Source of the DNA: JBGPBY01 sp041481485
Lineage (GTDB): Bacteria; Acidobacteriota; Terriglobia; 20CM-2-55-15
NCBI GenBank assembly: GCA_041481485.1
Contig: JBGPBY010000098.1
Span: forward strand, 1-17,726
Direction: 5' to 3'
Length of the DNA: 17,726 bases
Made by a program: the position numbers and the translations under genes. How positions within the stretch are numbered: the first letter of the stretch is position 1; each line of letters opens with the position of its first letter. Shown here in pieces: positions 7,097 through 15,206 of this stretch. Below the pieces are notes generated by a model, which saw only the letters and a list, made by a program, of their open reading frames with translations, had not been told where the DNA came from and did not search any database.

Positions 7097-7639
7097 ATGA
7101 CGAGAACGGCCTTCCCTTTCTATGCCGGAGATATTTCCGCTCTGGCACGCTCACTCCATAACCAGCTTACGCACTGCGAGAATACTCCGGGACACGTGGA
7201 AATGTTGAACATGCTTGCGCGAGCGGTGGGTTCGCGGAATTTTCAGCACTTCCGTGCGCAGGCGGTCGCCAAATTGAAACTGAACAGACCGGCCGAAAGC
7301 AACCTTGACGTGGATTTCGTGGAATTGCAGCGATGTCTACGCTATTTCGATCCCCAGGGACGATTGACGCGCTGGCCTGTGAAATTCAGCCATCAGGAGC
7401 CTTGTTTGTGGGTGCTGTGGTCCAGAATTTTGCCTCGAACGAAACTTTCCGAGCGCTCCGTAAACGAGTTGCTGCTCGCGAACCACCACTTTGAGGATCC
7501 CGCGCTGCTCCGGCGGGAGTTGAAGGAGAGAAACATGGTGACGCGGACTCCGGACGGCCGGGAGTATCGCCGCGTGGAACGCAAACCGCCTCCGCTCGCG
7601 CTCGCATTGATTCGGCGTTTGCGTGATTCCCCACTGTAG
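7097..7639 (+). CDS. DUF2087 domain protein
   Basis: A 180-residue protein with a C-terminal DUF2087 domain at about 88-160: LTRWPVKFSHQ, then LSERSVNELLLANHHFEDPALLRRELKE and the basic DGREYRRV. DUF2087 is a small putative winged-helix-like domain often attached to regulators; DNA binding is inference. The N-terminal part (about 12-55), with HVEMLNMLARAVGSRNFQHFRA, is a helical segment also seen in DUF2087 proteins. ATG 7097 follows GAGGA with a six-base gap. The last five codons and the stop (TAG 7637-7639) lie inside the second copy of the inverted-repeat element, so the current C-terminus (RDSPL) was probably supplied by the repeat. Together with copy 1 upstream, the gene is bracketed by two direct copies of the element. 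Confidence 0.75.
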   Translation: MTRTAFPFYAGDISALARSLHNQLTHCENTPGHVEMLNMLARAVGSRNFQHFRAQAVAKLKLNRPAESNLDVDFVELQRCLRYFDPQGRLTRWPVKFSHQEPCLWVLWSRILPRTKLSERSVNELLLANHHFEDPALLRRELKERNMVTRTPDGREYRRVERKPPPLALALIRRLRDSPL

Positions 7640-7720
7640 GGGCGGTCTATGACCGCCCGCAATCTGTGGGATTGCATTCCTCGAAATTGTGGGCGGTCAT
7701 AGACCGCCCATGGAATGCAG
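7626..7720. repeat. Long inverted-repeat element, copy 2
   Basis: Nearly identical to the unit at 6789-6886 and in the same orientation. The left arm (7626-7658) differs from copy 1 by a single base (CACTGT for CACAGT). The right arm keeps GGGCGGTCATAGACCGCCC (7691-7709) but then skips the CTACTGTG part and resumes at GGAATGCAG. The left arm contains the stop codon of the DUF2087 gene. The remainder of 7640-7775 holds no gene. Confidence 0.72.
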
Positions 7721-7775
7721 CCGGATAGAGCGTCGATATAGAACGTTCCTGAAAGCGACGCCCGGAATCTTACTT

Positions 7776-8348
7776 TCAGAACATAAAGAAGATTCCGCCG
7801 CTGAGGCGGGCAAAGGTGCTATGGCCGGCAAAAATCATAAGCTCCGGCTTGAACCCCCAATTGTCGCCCATGTAATACCGGCCGCCGCCGCCGAACTTCA
7901 CGTAGGCAGCGTTCGCGCTGGAACCGCCGTTGAGGTTGATGCCAGCAATGCTTCCGGTCACCGATGAACTCGAAGAGGCATGTTTCCACCCGACGCTGAT
8001 TCCACCATAGGGATCAAACTTACCGATTTGTTTGAACTGATATTGCGCGCCGAAATCAAAGGTCAGCGCCTTCGCACTGTAACTGCTCTGGACTCCAAGG
8101 ACATTGACATTGGCACTACCCAGCGGAATGTACGAAAACTCACCGTTCAGCGAAAGATTGTTGCGTATGGCCTTCCCGCCGCCAATGCCAACCACCGTAT
8201 GGGTTCCAATTCCAGTGACAACGCCCACCAACCCAGTCGCCTCCACCCGTCCTTGTTCCAGGTCCGCGCCAAAGGCATAAGAACTCACGGCAAGACATGC
8301 AACAATTGCGATAAAAACTTGCGGCAATGTTCGTCTCAGTTTCGTCAT
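7776..8348 (-). CDS. Outer-membrane beta-barrel protein
   Basis: A 190-residue protein with a classical Sec signal peptide (hydrophobic core FIAIVACLAVSSYAFG, cleavage near residue 28). The mature part has alternating aromatic/small residue strands such as LSLNGEFSYIPLG, LTFDFGAQYQFKQIG, FDPYGGISVGWKHAS and YVKFGGGGRYYMG. It ends in GGIFFMF, the aromatic C-terminus recognised by the BAM machinery. Size fits an eight-stranded barrel of the OmpA-like/opacity type. It has no peptidoglycan-binding domain. AAGGAG before ATG 8348 is a good ribosome-binding site. It points the same way as the upstream ankyrin cluster but is separated from it by 273 bases, so it is probably transcribed separately. 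Function (adhesion, small pore, stress) cannot be read. Confidence 0.8.
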   Translation of the reverse strand: MTKLRRTLPQVFIAIVACLAVSSYAFGADLEQGRVEATGLVGVVTGIGTHTVVGIGGGKAIRNNLSLNGEFSYIPLGSANVNVLGVQSSYSAKALTFDFGAQYQFKQIGKFDPYGGISVGWKHASSSSSVTGSIAGINLNGGSSANAAYVKFGGGGRYYMGDNWGFKPELMIFAGHSTFARLSGGIFFMF

Positions 8349-8621
8349 TTGATATCTCCTTTAATTCTCCCGGCCAGTGAACGTTTTTGACTCATGAGGT
8401 GAGCGCAGCATCGTGCGAATGGAATGTCCGGATTTGTTCCGTGGAAAATGACGGCGCGGTGATACATGCGCGTGTCGGCCCCCCTGCGCGAGATCTTCTC
8501 TCACGGGGCATGAATCATCAATCATTAAAATTGAAAATGTTTAATCTCGTTGAATGAACTCTGGACGAGGCGCAGCGCTTCACCGATCGCGTCTATTTCC
8601 GGTTCGAGTCTAACACTGTTC
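8349..8621. other. Gene-free spacer before the beta-barrel gene
   Basis: Lies between the end of the ankyrin gene and the beta-barrel start. It should contain the beta-barrel promoter and possibly a terminator for the upstream cluster. I saw no strong hairpin with a T-tract and no convincing -35/-10 pair. Confidence 0.4.
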
Positions 8622-10202
8622 CTAACGGGATGGCAGTGGTGGCGCACTCTTTCCGGACATCAACGCTTCGAGCACGGCTGCGGTTTTCGGGAACGTCTCA
8701 GCAGTTTGCCCGCCGCGGCCTCCTCCGCCGCCGGTTCCCTTTGCAAGGTCCAGAGCCGTTCTGCCGTTGGCATCCTTTGCATTCAGATCCGCACCGTTCT
8801 TTGCGAGCAGTTCGACGAAAGAGGTGAAGCCATGGGATGCGGCGCCGTGCAGCGCAGTCTGGCTTGGAACCGCATTGGCGCTTGGAACCTGACTTCCCCG
8901 CCGGCCGCCTCCCCGATCGGCAAGTTCCCGGGCATTCAAGTCCGCTCCGGCATCGATCAGCAGCTGCATGGTCTTGAGCACGCCCTCTTCGGTTCGATTA
9001 CGCCCGCGTGTGACTCGCGTGCCGTATTCGACCCCTGCGGCTGCCATGAGCGGAGTGACCCCTTCCTTGCTTGGCAGATCGACAAGCGCGTGGTACTTCA
9101 GCAACAGCGCGACGAACTCTGCATCGCCGGCTCGCGCCGCGCGCAACAACGGTGTCGCACCCTGAGCGAGAATCGAGTCGCCTCCACGATCCTGGGGCAC
9201 ATCGCGGTAGGGCGGCCGGCGTTTGAGTTGAATATTCGGATTTGCGCCGGCTTCCAGCAGCATCCGTGCAACATCCACTGCCGTGATCGGGTCTTCACTC
9301 GGAATCACTGCCATCGCGCCATTACCCTTTAACGGCAGCGTGCTGACGTCGGCAGCCATGTATACCGGCGAACGGCCATAGAGGTCCCATTTGTCGAGAT
9401 CGGCCCCGGCTTTGATCATGTAAGCCGCGAATTCAAAATGAAGGTTGAGCAGCGCCATATTGAGAGGCGTGATATTTTCGGGATCTCCAAAATCGGGATC
9501 GGCGCCCGCGGCAATCAGATTCTTGGCGCACTCGACACAGCCTTCACGTGCGGCATATATCAAGGGAGTGAAGCCCCCTTTGTTCATGTCTTTGGGACGG
9601 GGCTCGGTAATAACCTTGCGCTCCCATTGGTGGAGAGCGCCGTGCGCATTGACGTCGGCCCCGCGCGATGCCAGAAGCTTGATCATCGCAGGCTGACTTT
9701 GCGAAGACGCCCACATCACTGCAGACTGACCACCCCAGTCCTCTTTGGCGTTAACGTCGGCACCGGCATCCAGCAGACGTTTGGCCGCATCCAATTTGCC
9801 GCTGCGAGCGGCCGCCATCAAAGGCGTTTCACCGTTGGGATTTTTCGTGTTGGGATCGGCGCCGGCCTTGAGAAGCGCATCGATAATTGGAGTGGCCCCG
9901 ATGATGGATGCTTCGGCGATCGCTGACGTACCGAACTGGTTCTTCAACTTCACGTCCGCGCCGGCCTTGATCAACGCACGAACGAGTTCCAGATCGTCAT
10001 TGGCTGCAGCATACATCAGAGCAGTCGTTCGATCCGGCCCGAGCGCGTTCGGATCCGTACCCTTGGACAGCAGGCGCAATGCCGCAGCGCGATCGCCGGA
10101 TTCCGCGGCATCGAGCAACGACGTGTCCGCGGATCTTGCAATGGACGCCCCAAGGACCAGAAGCGCAATCACTCCCACAGTTATTTTCCTTAATCCAGCC
10201 AT
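8622..10202 (-). CDS. Exported ankyrin-repeat protein
   Basis: About 526 residues: a Sec signal peptide (MAGLRKITVGVIALLVLGAS, cleavage near IARSA-D), then about 11 ankyrin repeats filling nearly the whole chain. Repeats are recognisable by TPLMAAARSG, LLDAGADVNAK and similar units. Several are stretched by loops, for example the insert after the fifth repeat and a glycine/arginine-rich loop before the last two. The C-terminus is glycine-rich and ends PPLPSR. Ankyrin arrays are protein-binding scaffolds; here the array would be periplasmic. The ATG at 10202 has GAGG seven bases upstream. A TTG at 10208 overlapping the previous stop (TTGA) is possible but has the Shine-Dalgarno too close. Last gene of the four-gene cluster, directly behind DUF1552, a neighbourhood I know from other acidobacteria. 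The partner protein is unknown. Confidence 0.88.
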   Translation of the reverse strand: MAGLRKITVGVIALLVLGASIARSADTSLLDAAESGDRAAALRLLSKGTDPNALGPDRTTALMYAAANDDLELVRALIKAGADVKLKNQFGTSAIAEASIIGATPIIDALLKAGADPNTKNPNGETPLMAAARSGKLDAAKRLLDAGADVNAKEDWGGQSAVMWASSQSQPAMIKLLASRGADVNAHGALHQWERKVITEPRPKDMNKGGFTPLIYAAREGCVECAKNLIAAGADPDFGDPENITPLNMALLNLHFEFAAYMIKAGADLDKWDLYGRSPVYMAADVSTLPLKGNGAMAVIPSEDPITAVDVARMLLEAGANPNIQLKRRPPYRDVPQDRGGDSILAQGATPLLRAARAGDAEFVALLLKYHALVDLPSKEGVTPLMAAAGVEYGTRVTRGRNRTEEGVLKTMQLLIDAGADLNARELADRGGGRRGSQVPSANAVPSQTALHGAASHGFTSFVELLAKNGADLNAKDANGRTALDLAKGTGGGGGRGGQTAETFPKTAAVLEALMSGKSAPPLPSR

Positions 10203-10204
10203 GC

Positions 10205-11491
10205 TCAAACCTCGGATATGGTGCCGCCGCTGTCACCGATGGACTGAATCGGAATGTTGTTCCGGTCGAAGATCGTCAGCAGTAAATCCGCAAAGCGCGA
10301 ATCCTGCGGATACTTCAGGTGTTGCCCGCCCTTGATGCGGCCGTGAGCATGGCCCACAATGGCCACCGGCAATGGATCGTTGTTGTGCTGGTTGCTATTG
10401 CTCATGTTGCTTCCGAACAACAGTGTCGAGTGATCGAGCACCGTCTCGGCGCCTTCCTTTGCCGCGGACAGCCGCTTGACGAACGCTGCAAAGACTTCCG
10501 TGTGGTACTTCTGAATCTGCACCAGTTTATCCATCTTCGCCGCCTGGTTCCCATGGTGGGAAAGCGGATGGAAGCTTTCAGCGATGCCCAGATTCGTGTA
10601 AGTCCGCATGCTGGCTTCCCGATCCATGGACATTGTGATGATGCGCGTGATATCGGCCTGAAACGCGAGGGCCATGAGATCGAACATCAATGTGAAATGT
10701 GCGGTAATGTCAGTCGGCGTGCCGACCGGAGCATCGGGAATATCCAGCGCGCTGTTGTCCTGCTTTTCCGCGATTTGCACACGCCGTTCGATTTCGCGCA
10801 CCGAATCCAGATAATCACTAACAAGAACTCGATCGCCGGCGCCGAGGCTGGCCTGCAGGCGCCCAGCCTGAGCCTTGACTCGGTCCAGAATGCTGCCGGT
10901 TTCGACCAGCAGCGCGGCGCGCTCTTTGTCGGTATCTCCCTGTCCGAACAGCTTTTGAAACACGGCGCGGGGATTTGCTTCCTGAGGCAGCGACTGCTTG
11001 GGAGTGCGGAACGACAATCGCGCCGGGATTTGAGCGGTCGTGAGTTCAAGAGAAGGCAGCCGCGTTTCCTGGCCGATGTATTTCACGGCCATCTGGTCTG
11101 CAGTGACGCCGGATTCGGGGCCAGCTTTACCGAAGTCCCAAGGCTTCACGCAACTCAACCAGGTCTGCTCGATATAGGCATGAGGTTCGGGAGTCTCGCC
11201 CGGTTTATTGCGCAGGCCGGAAACAATAGTCAGGTGCTGGCGAAACGGAGACAAAGGCTCGAGAATCGGCGACATCTCGAAGTTGGTTCCCGTCTGTTTG
11301 GGGGACCACCGGTCCATGATGGCGCCGTGAGGAAATCCGACAAACGCGAGCCGCGCCGGCGAAGATCCCGCCGGAGTCCGGGCCCACGCAGTCGCTGCCG
11401 GATTCATCGCATCGAGCAGCGGCAATGCAACGGTGGCGCCGATGCCCTTCAGAACTGCACGTCGTGACAGATGTTTTTTAGTAAGGTACAT
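10205..11491 (-). CDS. DUF1552 protein with twin-arginine signal
   Basis: A 428-residue protein with a Tat signal (S9-R10-R11-A-V-L-K15 followed by GIGATVALPLLDAM), so exported folded to the periplasm. The body matches the DUF1552 family. Visible segments include LAFVGFPHGAIMDRWSPKQ, DYLDSVREIERRV, LMFDLMALAFQADITRIITM, and near the C-terminus TLLFGSNMSNSNQHNNDPLP and VGHAHGRIKGG. DUF1552 is usually encoded beside a DUF1592-type cytochrome protein in acidobacteria and planctomycetes, as here. Its biochemical activity is unknown to me; a relation to the DUF1501/alkaline-phosphatase-like group is only a possibility. GGGAG seven bases ahead supports ATG 11491. The gene starts 17 bases after the DUF1592 stop and meets the ankyrin gene at its own stop, so co-transcription is very likely. 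Confidence 0.88.
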   Translation of the reverse strand: MYLTKKHLSRRAVLKGIGATVALPLLDAMNPAATAWARTPAGSSPARLAFVGFPHGAIMDRWSPKQTGTNFEMSPILEPLSPFRQHLTIVSGLRNKPGETPEPHAYIEQTWLSCVKPWDFGKAGPESGVTADQMAVKYIGQETRLPSLELTTAQIPARLSFRTPKQSLPQEANPRAVFQKLFGQGDTDKERAALLVETGSILDRVKAQAGRLQASLGAGDRVLVSDYLDSVREIERRVQIAEKQDNSALDIPDAPVGTPTDITAHFTLMFDLMALAFQADITRIITMSMDREASMRTYTNLGIAESFHPLSHHGNQAAKMDKLVQIQKYHTEVFAAFVKRLSAAKEGAETVLDHSTLLFGSNMSNSNQHNNDPLPVAIVGHAHGRIKGGQHLKYPQDSRFADLLLTIFDRNNIPIQSIGDSGGTISEV

Positions 11492-11508
11492 TTCGTCTCT
11501 CCCTGACT

Positions 11509-13956
11509 TTACTTGCTTGCCTGTGCCGTTGCCGCAACCGGCTGTGTCGCCCGCCGCATGCGAAACTGATCGCTTTTCACAATGCTGCGCACGAGTGTTG
11601 AAAACTTGTAATTCTCCGCTGCCGCGCCATGCACAATGCGTCGCACGGTCGGCATGTCGGTGTATTCGGTCTTGCGTCCGGTCGCGTACATCAACAACGC
11701 TTCGGTAAACGTCTGGACAAACTGACCCGGTTTCCGAAGCAGAGCTTTACGCAGATCGTCCGGTCCTTTGATTGCCGTTCCGTCGGGCAATTCTCCCGCG
11801 GAATCGATCGCCGTGCCGGCAAAGCGGTCTCGATCTCTCCACATTCCGGTGCCATCGAAATTTTCGAGGGCAAAACCGAGCGGATCCATCACCGCATGGC
11901 AGGATGAACACGTCGGATTCGACCGATGCTTGGCCATCATTTCGCGCACGGTAAGCGCCCGGGTCGTGCCGATATCGGAATCGTTCAGCGTGGGCACATT
12001 CGGCGGCGGCATCGCCGGAGGCACGCCCTCCAGGTATTTCAGAATGAATGCACCGCGCAAAACCGGTGACGTCCGGTTTGGATACGCCGCAGCCATCAGA
12101 ATCGCGCCCTTGCCGAGCAATCCCCAGCGTGCGGATTGCTTGAGCTCCACGCGCTGGAAATGATCGCCTTTGACGTCGGTGATTCCATACTGCAGCGCCA
12201 CGCGTTCATTCAGGAAAGTGTAATCCGCACTGAGCAGATCGACGACATTCCGGTCTTCTCTGAAAATGCTGTCGGCGAAAAGTGTAAGTTCGGTTTTGAA
12301 ATCGTTACGGGGGTCGCTTCGTCCCGAGGCATAAGGGAAAACGTTGGGATCCGGTACGATTTCATCGAGCCTCTTCATATCCAGCCATTGGTGGACGAAG
12401 TTGCTCGCCAGTGTGTCGGAGCGCGGATCGGCAAGCATCCGCCGGACCTGCTTATCGAGCGTCGACGCATCGCTGAGTTTGCCCTTGATGGCAAGATCGA
12501 GCAGCTCATCGTCTGGAATGGAATTCCACAAGAAGAAGGAGAGCCCGGAGGCAAGCTCCATATCCGTAATCGCGTAAGACTGGCCGGGCCGCAATCCCGA
12601 AGGAATCCGCTCTCCCCGATACAGGAAAAACGGACTGGCCAGGATGCCGGTTATGGCGCTGCGAATACCGGCTTCGAAACCGCCATCTTTCACGCCATCC
12701 TGGTAGTAAACGAGAATTTCCTTCACGTCATCGTCAGTGACGGGCCGGCGGTAGGCTCTTTTGGCCACAGTCGAAATGATCTGTTTCGCGCATGGAAGCT
12801 GCGTCTCCGGCTTATCCGGGTGGCAGGTGAAAATTCGTGTTCGGCTCGGCGTGGCACTGAGACCTTTTGCATTGTAAGGCCCAAGCAACTGGAAAGAATT
12901 GACGCGATACAGACGATCCTGACCACCGCCCAGCGAATAGATCTGCAACTGATCGTCGGACTCGGCGAAGGACTGCCGTTTAAAAGTGACGCCAATTCTG
13001 TGCGGTCCGGCTGTGGTGGAAAAGCGAATGTTTTTCAATCGGGCATTGACGCGATCGAGTGCACCACTTTGCACCTGATCGTAAAGCTTCATGTCCTCCT
13101 CGCCGCCGATGACCGCTTCATAGACCACTTTGTTGTCCAGGGTGACAACCAACGGGTTTTCGTACTCCATGCCGTTACCCCAGATGTGGGTGGCCATATC
13201 GCCGATATTGACGACGTACTCACCGTCGGACGGAAGATCGACTTTAGCGAGAATCCCTCCACGTGTACCGAGCGGAAGTCCCGCAACGTGGGTGAGCTGT
13301 GTGCCCGGTTCCGCGCGGAAGCTCCACCCCACCGGTCTTGCGTCCGGCTTTCCCACCGCCTTTACGGCAACGGCCCAGGCAGCAATCACATACTGTTCGA
13401 TAAAGGAAGGCGATACCTGAAGCGCGCTGGCGATATTGTCGAAACCTTCGGCGGTGTCGTCGGCGGGCAATGTCGCATTCGAGTCGAAATCGACAGTCAG
13501 TAGATCCCGAACCGCATTGGCGTATTCCTTGCGATTGAGACGGTGCAGCACGAACTGATCCGAAATATGTTGAGGGGATTCGGCATGGTCCAGCGAATCC
13601 TCGAGCCATGCCACCAGCAATTCGACCGTCTTCGCATCCGGCTGCTTTGCACCCGGCGGCGGCATGACACGGCCGCGAAGCTTGCGCACGGCTTTTTCGA
13701 ACAATTCGGCATGCTCACCGATACTTGCTACCGTGAGTCCGTCAAAGCTGACATTGGCCGTTTTGGCGCGGTCGTTGTGGCATCCGGAACAGTATTCCTT
13801 CACCGCCGCAAGTTGTGCCGCTGCGTTTTGAGAGGTTGACGATGCCTGTGAAACCGGGGAAGCCGTGAATACCCCAGCCCGCAAAGCAACGATCAAGGCA
13901 ACAATGGCTACGACGGCGAATAGTGCGATTGGAAACTTTTTCATGTGTCCCATCAT
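11509..13956 (-). CDS. DUF1592-type multidomain cytochrome c protein
   Basis: An 815-residue exported protein with an N-terminal anchor or signal (FPIALFAVVAIVALIVALRAG). Order of domains: a cytochrome c-like domain with C56-SG-C59-H60 and a downstream MPPPG (98-102, candidate axial Met); DUF1587 (about 132-195, LHRLNRKEYANAVRDLL); a beta-rich, carbohydrate-binding-like region (about 215-360); DUF1595 (about 385-450, RAYRRPVTDDDV); DUF1592 (about 460-590, LSFFLWNSIPDDELL); DUF1588 (about 608-710) with a second haem motif C683-SS-C686-H687 and AVMDPLGFALENFDGTG; DUF1585 (about 730-800). This is the standard planctomycete/acidobacterial architecture; redox chemistry on a polymeric or organic substrate is proposed by others' naming but not proven. 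The start is ambiguous: ATG 13956 directly abuts the MBL stop, while ATG 13944 (MKKF) would give a more typical signal peptide. Second gene of the cluster. Confidence 0.92.
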   Translation of the reverse strand: MMGHMKKFPIALFAVVAIVALIVALRAGVFTASPVSQASSTSQNAAAQLAAVKEYCSGCHNDRAKTANVSFDGLTVASIGEHAELFEKAVRKLRGRVMPPPGAKQPDAKTVELLVAWLEDSLDHAESPQHISDQFVLHRLNRKEYANAVRDLLTVDFDSNATLPADDTAEGFDNIASALQVSPSFIEQYVIAAWAVAVKAVGKPDARPVGWSFRAEPGTQLTHVAGLPLGTRGGILAKVDLPSDGEYVVNIGDMATHIWGNGMEYENPLVVTLDNKVVYEAVIGGEEDMKLYDQVQSGALDRVNARLKNIRFSTTAGPHRIGVTFKRQSFAESDDQLQIYSLGGGQDRLYRVNSFQLLGPYNAKGLSATPSRTRIFTCHPDKPETQLPCAKQIISTVAKRAYRRPVTDDDVKEILVYYQDGVKDGGFEAGIRSAITGILASPFFLYRGERIPSGLRPGQSYAITDMELASGLSFFLWNSIPDDELLDLAIKGKLSDASTLDKQVRRMLADPRSDTLASNFVHQWLDMKRLDEIVPDPNVFPYASGRSDPRNDFKTELTLFADSIFREDRNVVDLLSADYTFLNERVALQYGITDVKGDHFQRVELKQSARWGLLGKGAILMAAAYPNRTSPVLRGAFILKYLEGVPPAMPPPNVPTLNDSDIGTTRALTVREMMAKHRSNPTCSSCHAVMDPLGFALENFDGTGMWRDRDRFAGTAIDSAGELPDGTAIKGPDDLRKALLRKPGQFVQTFTEALLMYATGRKTEYTDMPTVRRIVHGAAAENYKFSTLVRSIVKSDQFRMRRATQPVAATAQASK

Positions 13957-14901
13957 TTATGCGTCCGGTGATAAATAGGCCCACAGACTTTCGAACGCGC
14001 GGCGGACGAACTCATCTGAATTTCCCATCTGCGCCTCATAATCTTTCGCCGGTTTGGCTTCGACGGCTTCGCTTGGCCCGCGTCCTTTGTTCAGCATTTG
14101 ATTCAGGCGATCGTAAATCGCTCCGTACATTTCGGTTTGAGACTTCAGATCGGCCAGAGTCAGCACTGGACCGCGCGCGGGGACAATTCGGGTATTGGCG
14201 TCAACGAGAGTCTGCAAACGTTGAGCGCCGCCGACCATGCCGCCGATCCATCCGCCTGTCCAGTAGTCGACAACGGGCCACCCGGCGCGAGAGACGACGT
14301 CGCCCGCGGCCAAAACGTTCTGCTTTGGAAAATAGACGTAAATATCGCCGTCGGTATGGGCTGCATCCGGAATGTAGCCATAACGAACATCGGAATCGAG
14401 CTTGCCGGTGGTGTAGAAGGTTTTGTTGGGTTGCGCGGCTTTTGGAAGCTTTTTAAAGCTCTTCCCGTTCCACGGCCACGTGATGTTCTGGCCGAGCCAA
14501 AGCCGTGTGTTTTCGTGGGCGATGATCGTTGCCCCGGCCTTGCCCAACCGTTCGTTTGAGCCCGTCTGTTCGGGATGCCAGTGGGTATTGAAAAGAGTGT
14601 GAACCGCACGGCCACCGGCCAGTTCCGAAGCAGCCTTGATAATGGCATCGGATCCGGCTGCGGAGCCCCCATCCACGAGAAGAACACCCTTCTCATCCGT
14701 TTGGACGATGACGTTGGATTCCCCCGGTATTCTCAGGACATACAGGTCGTCGGCCAGTTTCAGCGTGCCGGTCGTTTCCTGCGCCGTTTGCGCGCCTGCC
14801 CAAAGCCGTAAAGCCGGACCCCCGAGAACGATACCCGTGGCCCCGCCAATTGCGGTTTTCAATAATTGTCGACGTGTCTGAAACAGGTGTTGATCCGCCA
14901 T
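13957..14901 (-). CDS. Exported MBL-fold protein with altered metal site
   Basis: A 314-residue metallo-beta-lactamase-fold protein with a twin-arginine signal (T9-R10-R11-Q-L-L-K15, then a hydrophobic stretch). The fold is clear from VLLVDGG (73-79), FNTHWH (104-109), AHTDGD (181-186), LAAGDVV (197-203) and IVPARGP (239-245). Relative to the usual THxHxDH / H / GD / GHGP ligand set, H107, H109, H182 and D201 (site 1 plus the bridging Asp) are present. The site-2 ligands are changed: Asp to E111, His to Q112, and the last His to R243. So a mononuclear metal site, or a different activity, is likely; this is inference. It is the first gene of the cluster and ends directly against the DUF1592 start. 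Only a weak ribosome-binding site (GGA) precedes ATG 14901. The substrate is unknown. Confidence 0.88.
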   Translation of the reverse strand: MADQHLFQTRRQLLKTAIGGATGIVLGGPALRLWAGAQTAQETTGTLKLADDLYVLRIPGESNVIVQTDEKGVLLVDGGSAAGSDAIIKAASELAGGRAVHTLFNTHWHPEQTGSNERLGKAGATIIAHENTRLWLGQNITWPWNGKSFKKLPKAAQPNKTFYTTGKLDSDVRYGYIPDAAHTDGDIYVYFPKQNVLAAGDVVSRAGWPVVDYWTGGWIGGMVGGAQRLQTLVDANTRIVPARGPVLTLADLKSQTEMYGAIYDRLNQMLNKGRGPSEAVEAKPAKDYEAQMGNSDEFVRRAFESLWAYLSPDA

Positions 14902-14926
14902 GATTTCCGTCCGTTATTACCCCATC

Positions 14927-14935
14927 CTTATATCA
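14927..14935 (-). promoter_or_regulatory. Candidate extended -10 promoter for the MBL cluster
   Basis: On the minus strand TGATATAAG (TG-n-TATAAG) lies 25 bases before the MBL start, which would place transcription start about 19 bases upstream of the ATG. No consensus -35 lies 16-18 bases further upstream, consistent only with an extended -10 promoter. The match is good but short, so treat as a candidate. The 318-base divergent spacer 14902-15219 contains no gene. Confidence 0.3.
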
Positions 14936-14986
14936 GCATTGACCTCCCAAAATCACTTTCCAATTGACGGGTATGACGGGAATCAA

Positions 14987-15018
14987 TGCGATTCCGCCTG
15001 TAGGGGCGGTATATCAAG
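14987..15018. repeat. Fragment of the long inverted-repeat element
   Basis: TGCGATTCCGCCTGTAGGGG followed by CGGTATATC resembles the left end of the elements at 6789 and 7626 (TGCGATTCCCC...GTAGGGGCGGT) but has no right arm. It is probably a decayed half-copy. Confidence 0.45.
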
Positions 15019-15077
15019 ATAAGGTCTGCTTACAGGCTATTTATAACGCTGTTGCAAAAGGATGTTCCAAATCGGCG

Positions 15078-15101
15078 AGTGCTGATTGCTAAGTGCTGAT
15101 T
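15078..15101. repeat. Short tandem AGTGCTGATT repeat
   Basis: AGTGCTGATT occurs at 15078-15087 and again at 15092-15101, a 14-base period. The intervening GCTA makes the run look like degenerate 7-base units (AGTGCTG, ATTGCTA, AGTGCTG, ATT). It lies in the divergent spacer between the MBL cluster and the exported VOC gene. Confidence 0.45.
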
Positions 15102-15206
15102 TTCGGAAGCTTGATTCGTCACCCCCTGTACAGCCGTTCGATTCGCTACAGTCCGCTGTCCGTCAAGTGTGTCAATGCCCCGCGGCCACTTTGGGCTCCT
15201 CTGCGT

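Noticed and set aside
8550..10335. Several plus-strand frames opposite the ankyrin gene
   Set aside because: The repeated ankyrin codons produce repeated open antisense frames; none shows a start, ribosome-binding site and motif together.
10319..11467. Plus-strand open frame (382 codons) opposite DUF1552
   Set aside because: Same reason: antisense shadow of a clear Tat-exported family protein, with no recognisable domain of its own.
12136..13503. Long plus-strand open frame (455 codons) opposite the DUF1592 gene
   Set aside because: It lies entirely antisense to a well-recognised multidomain gene, has no family motifs, and is explained by codon bias of GC-rich DNA leaving the opposite strand open.
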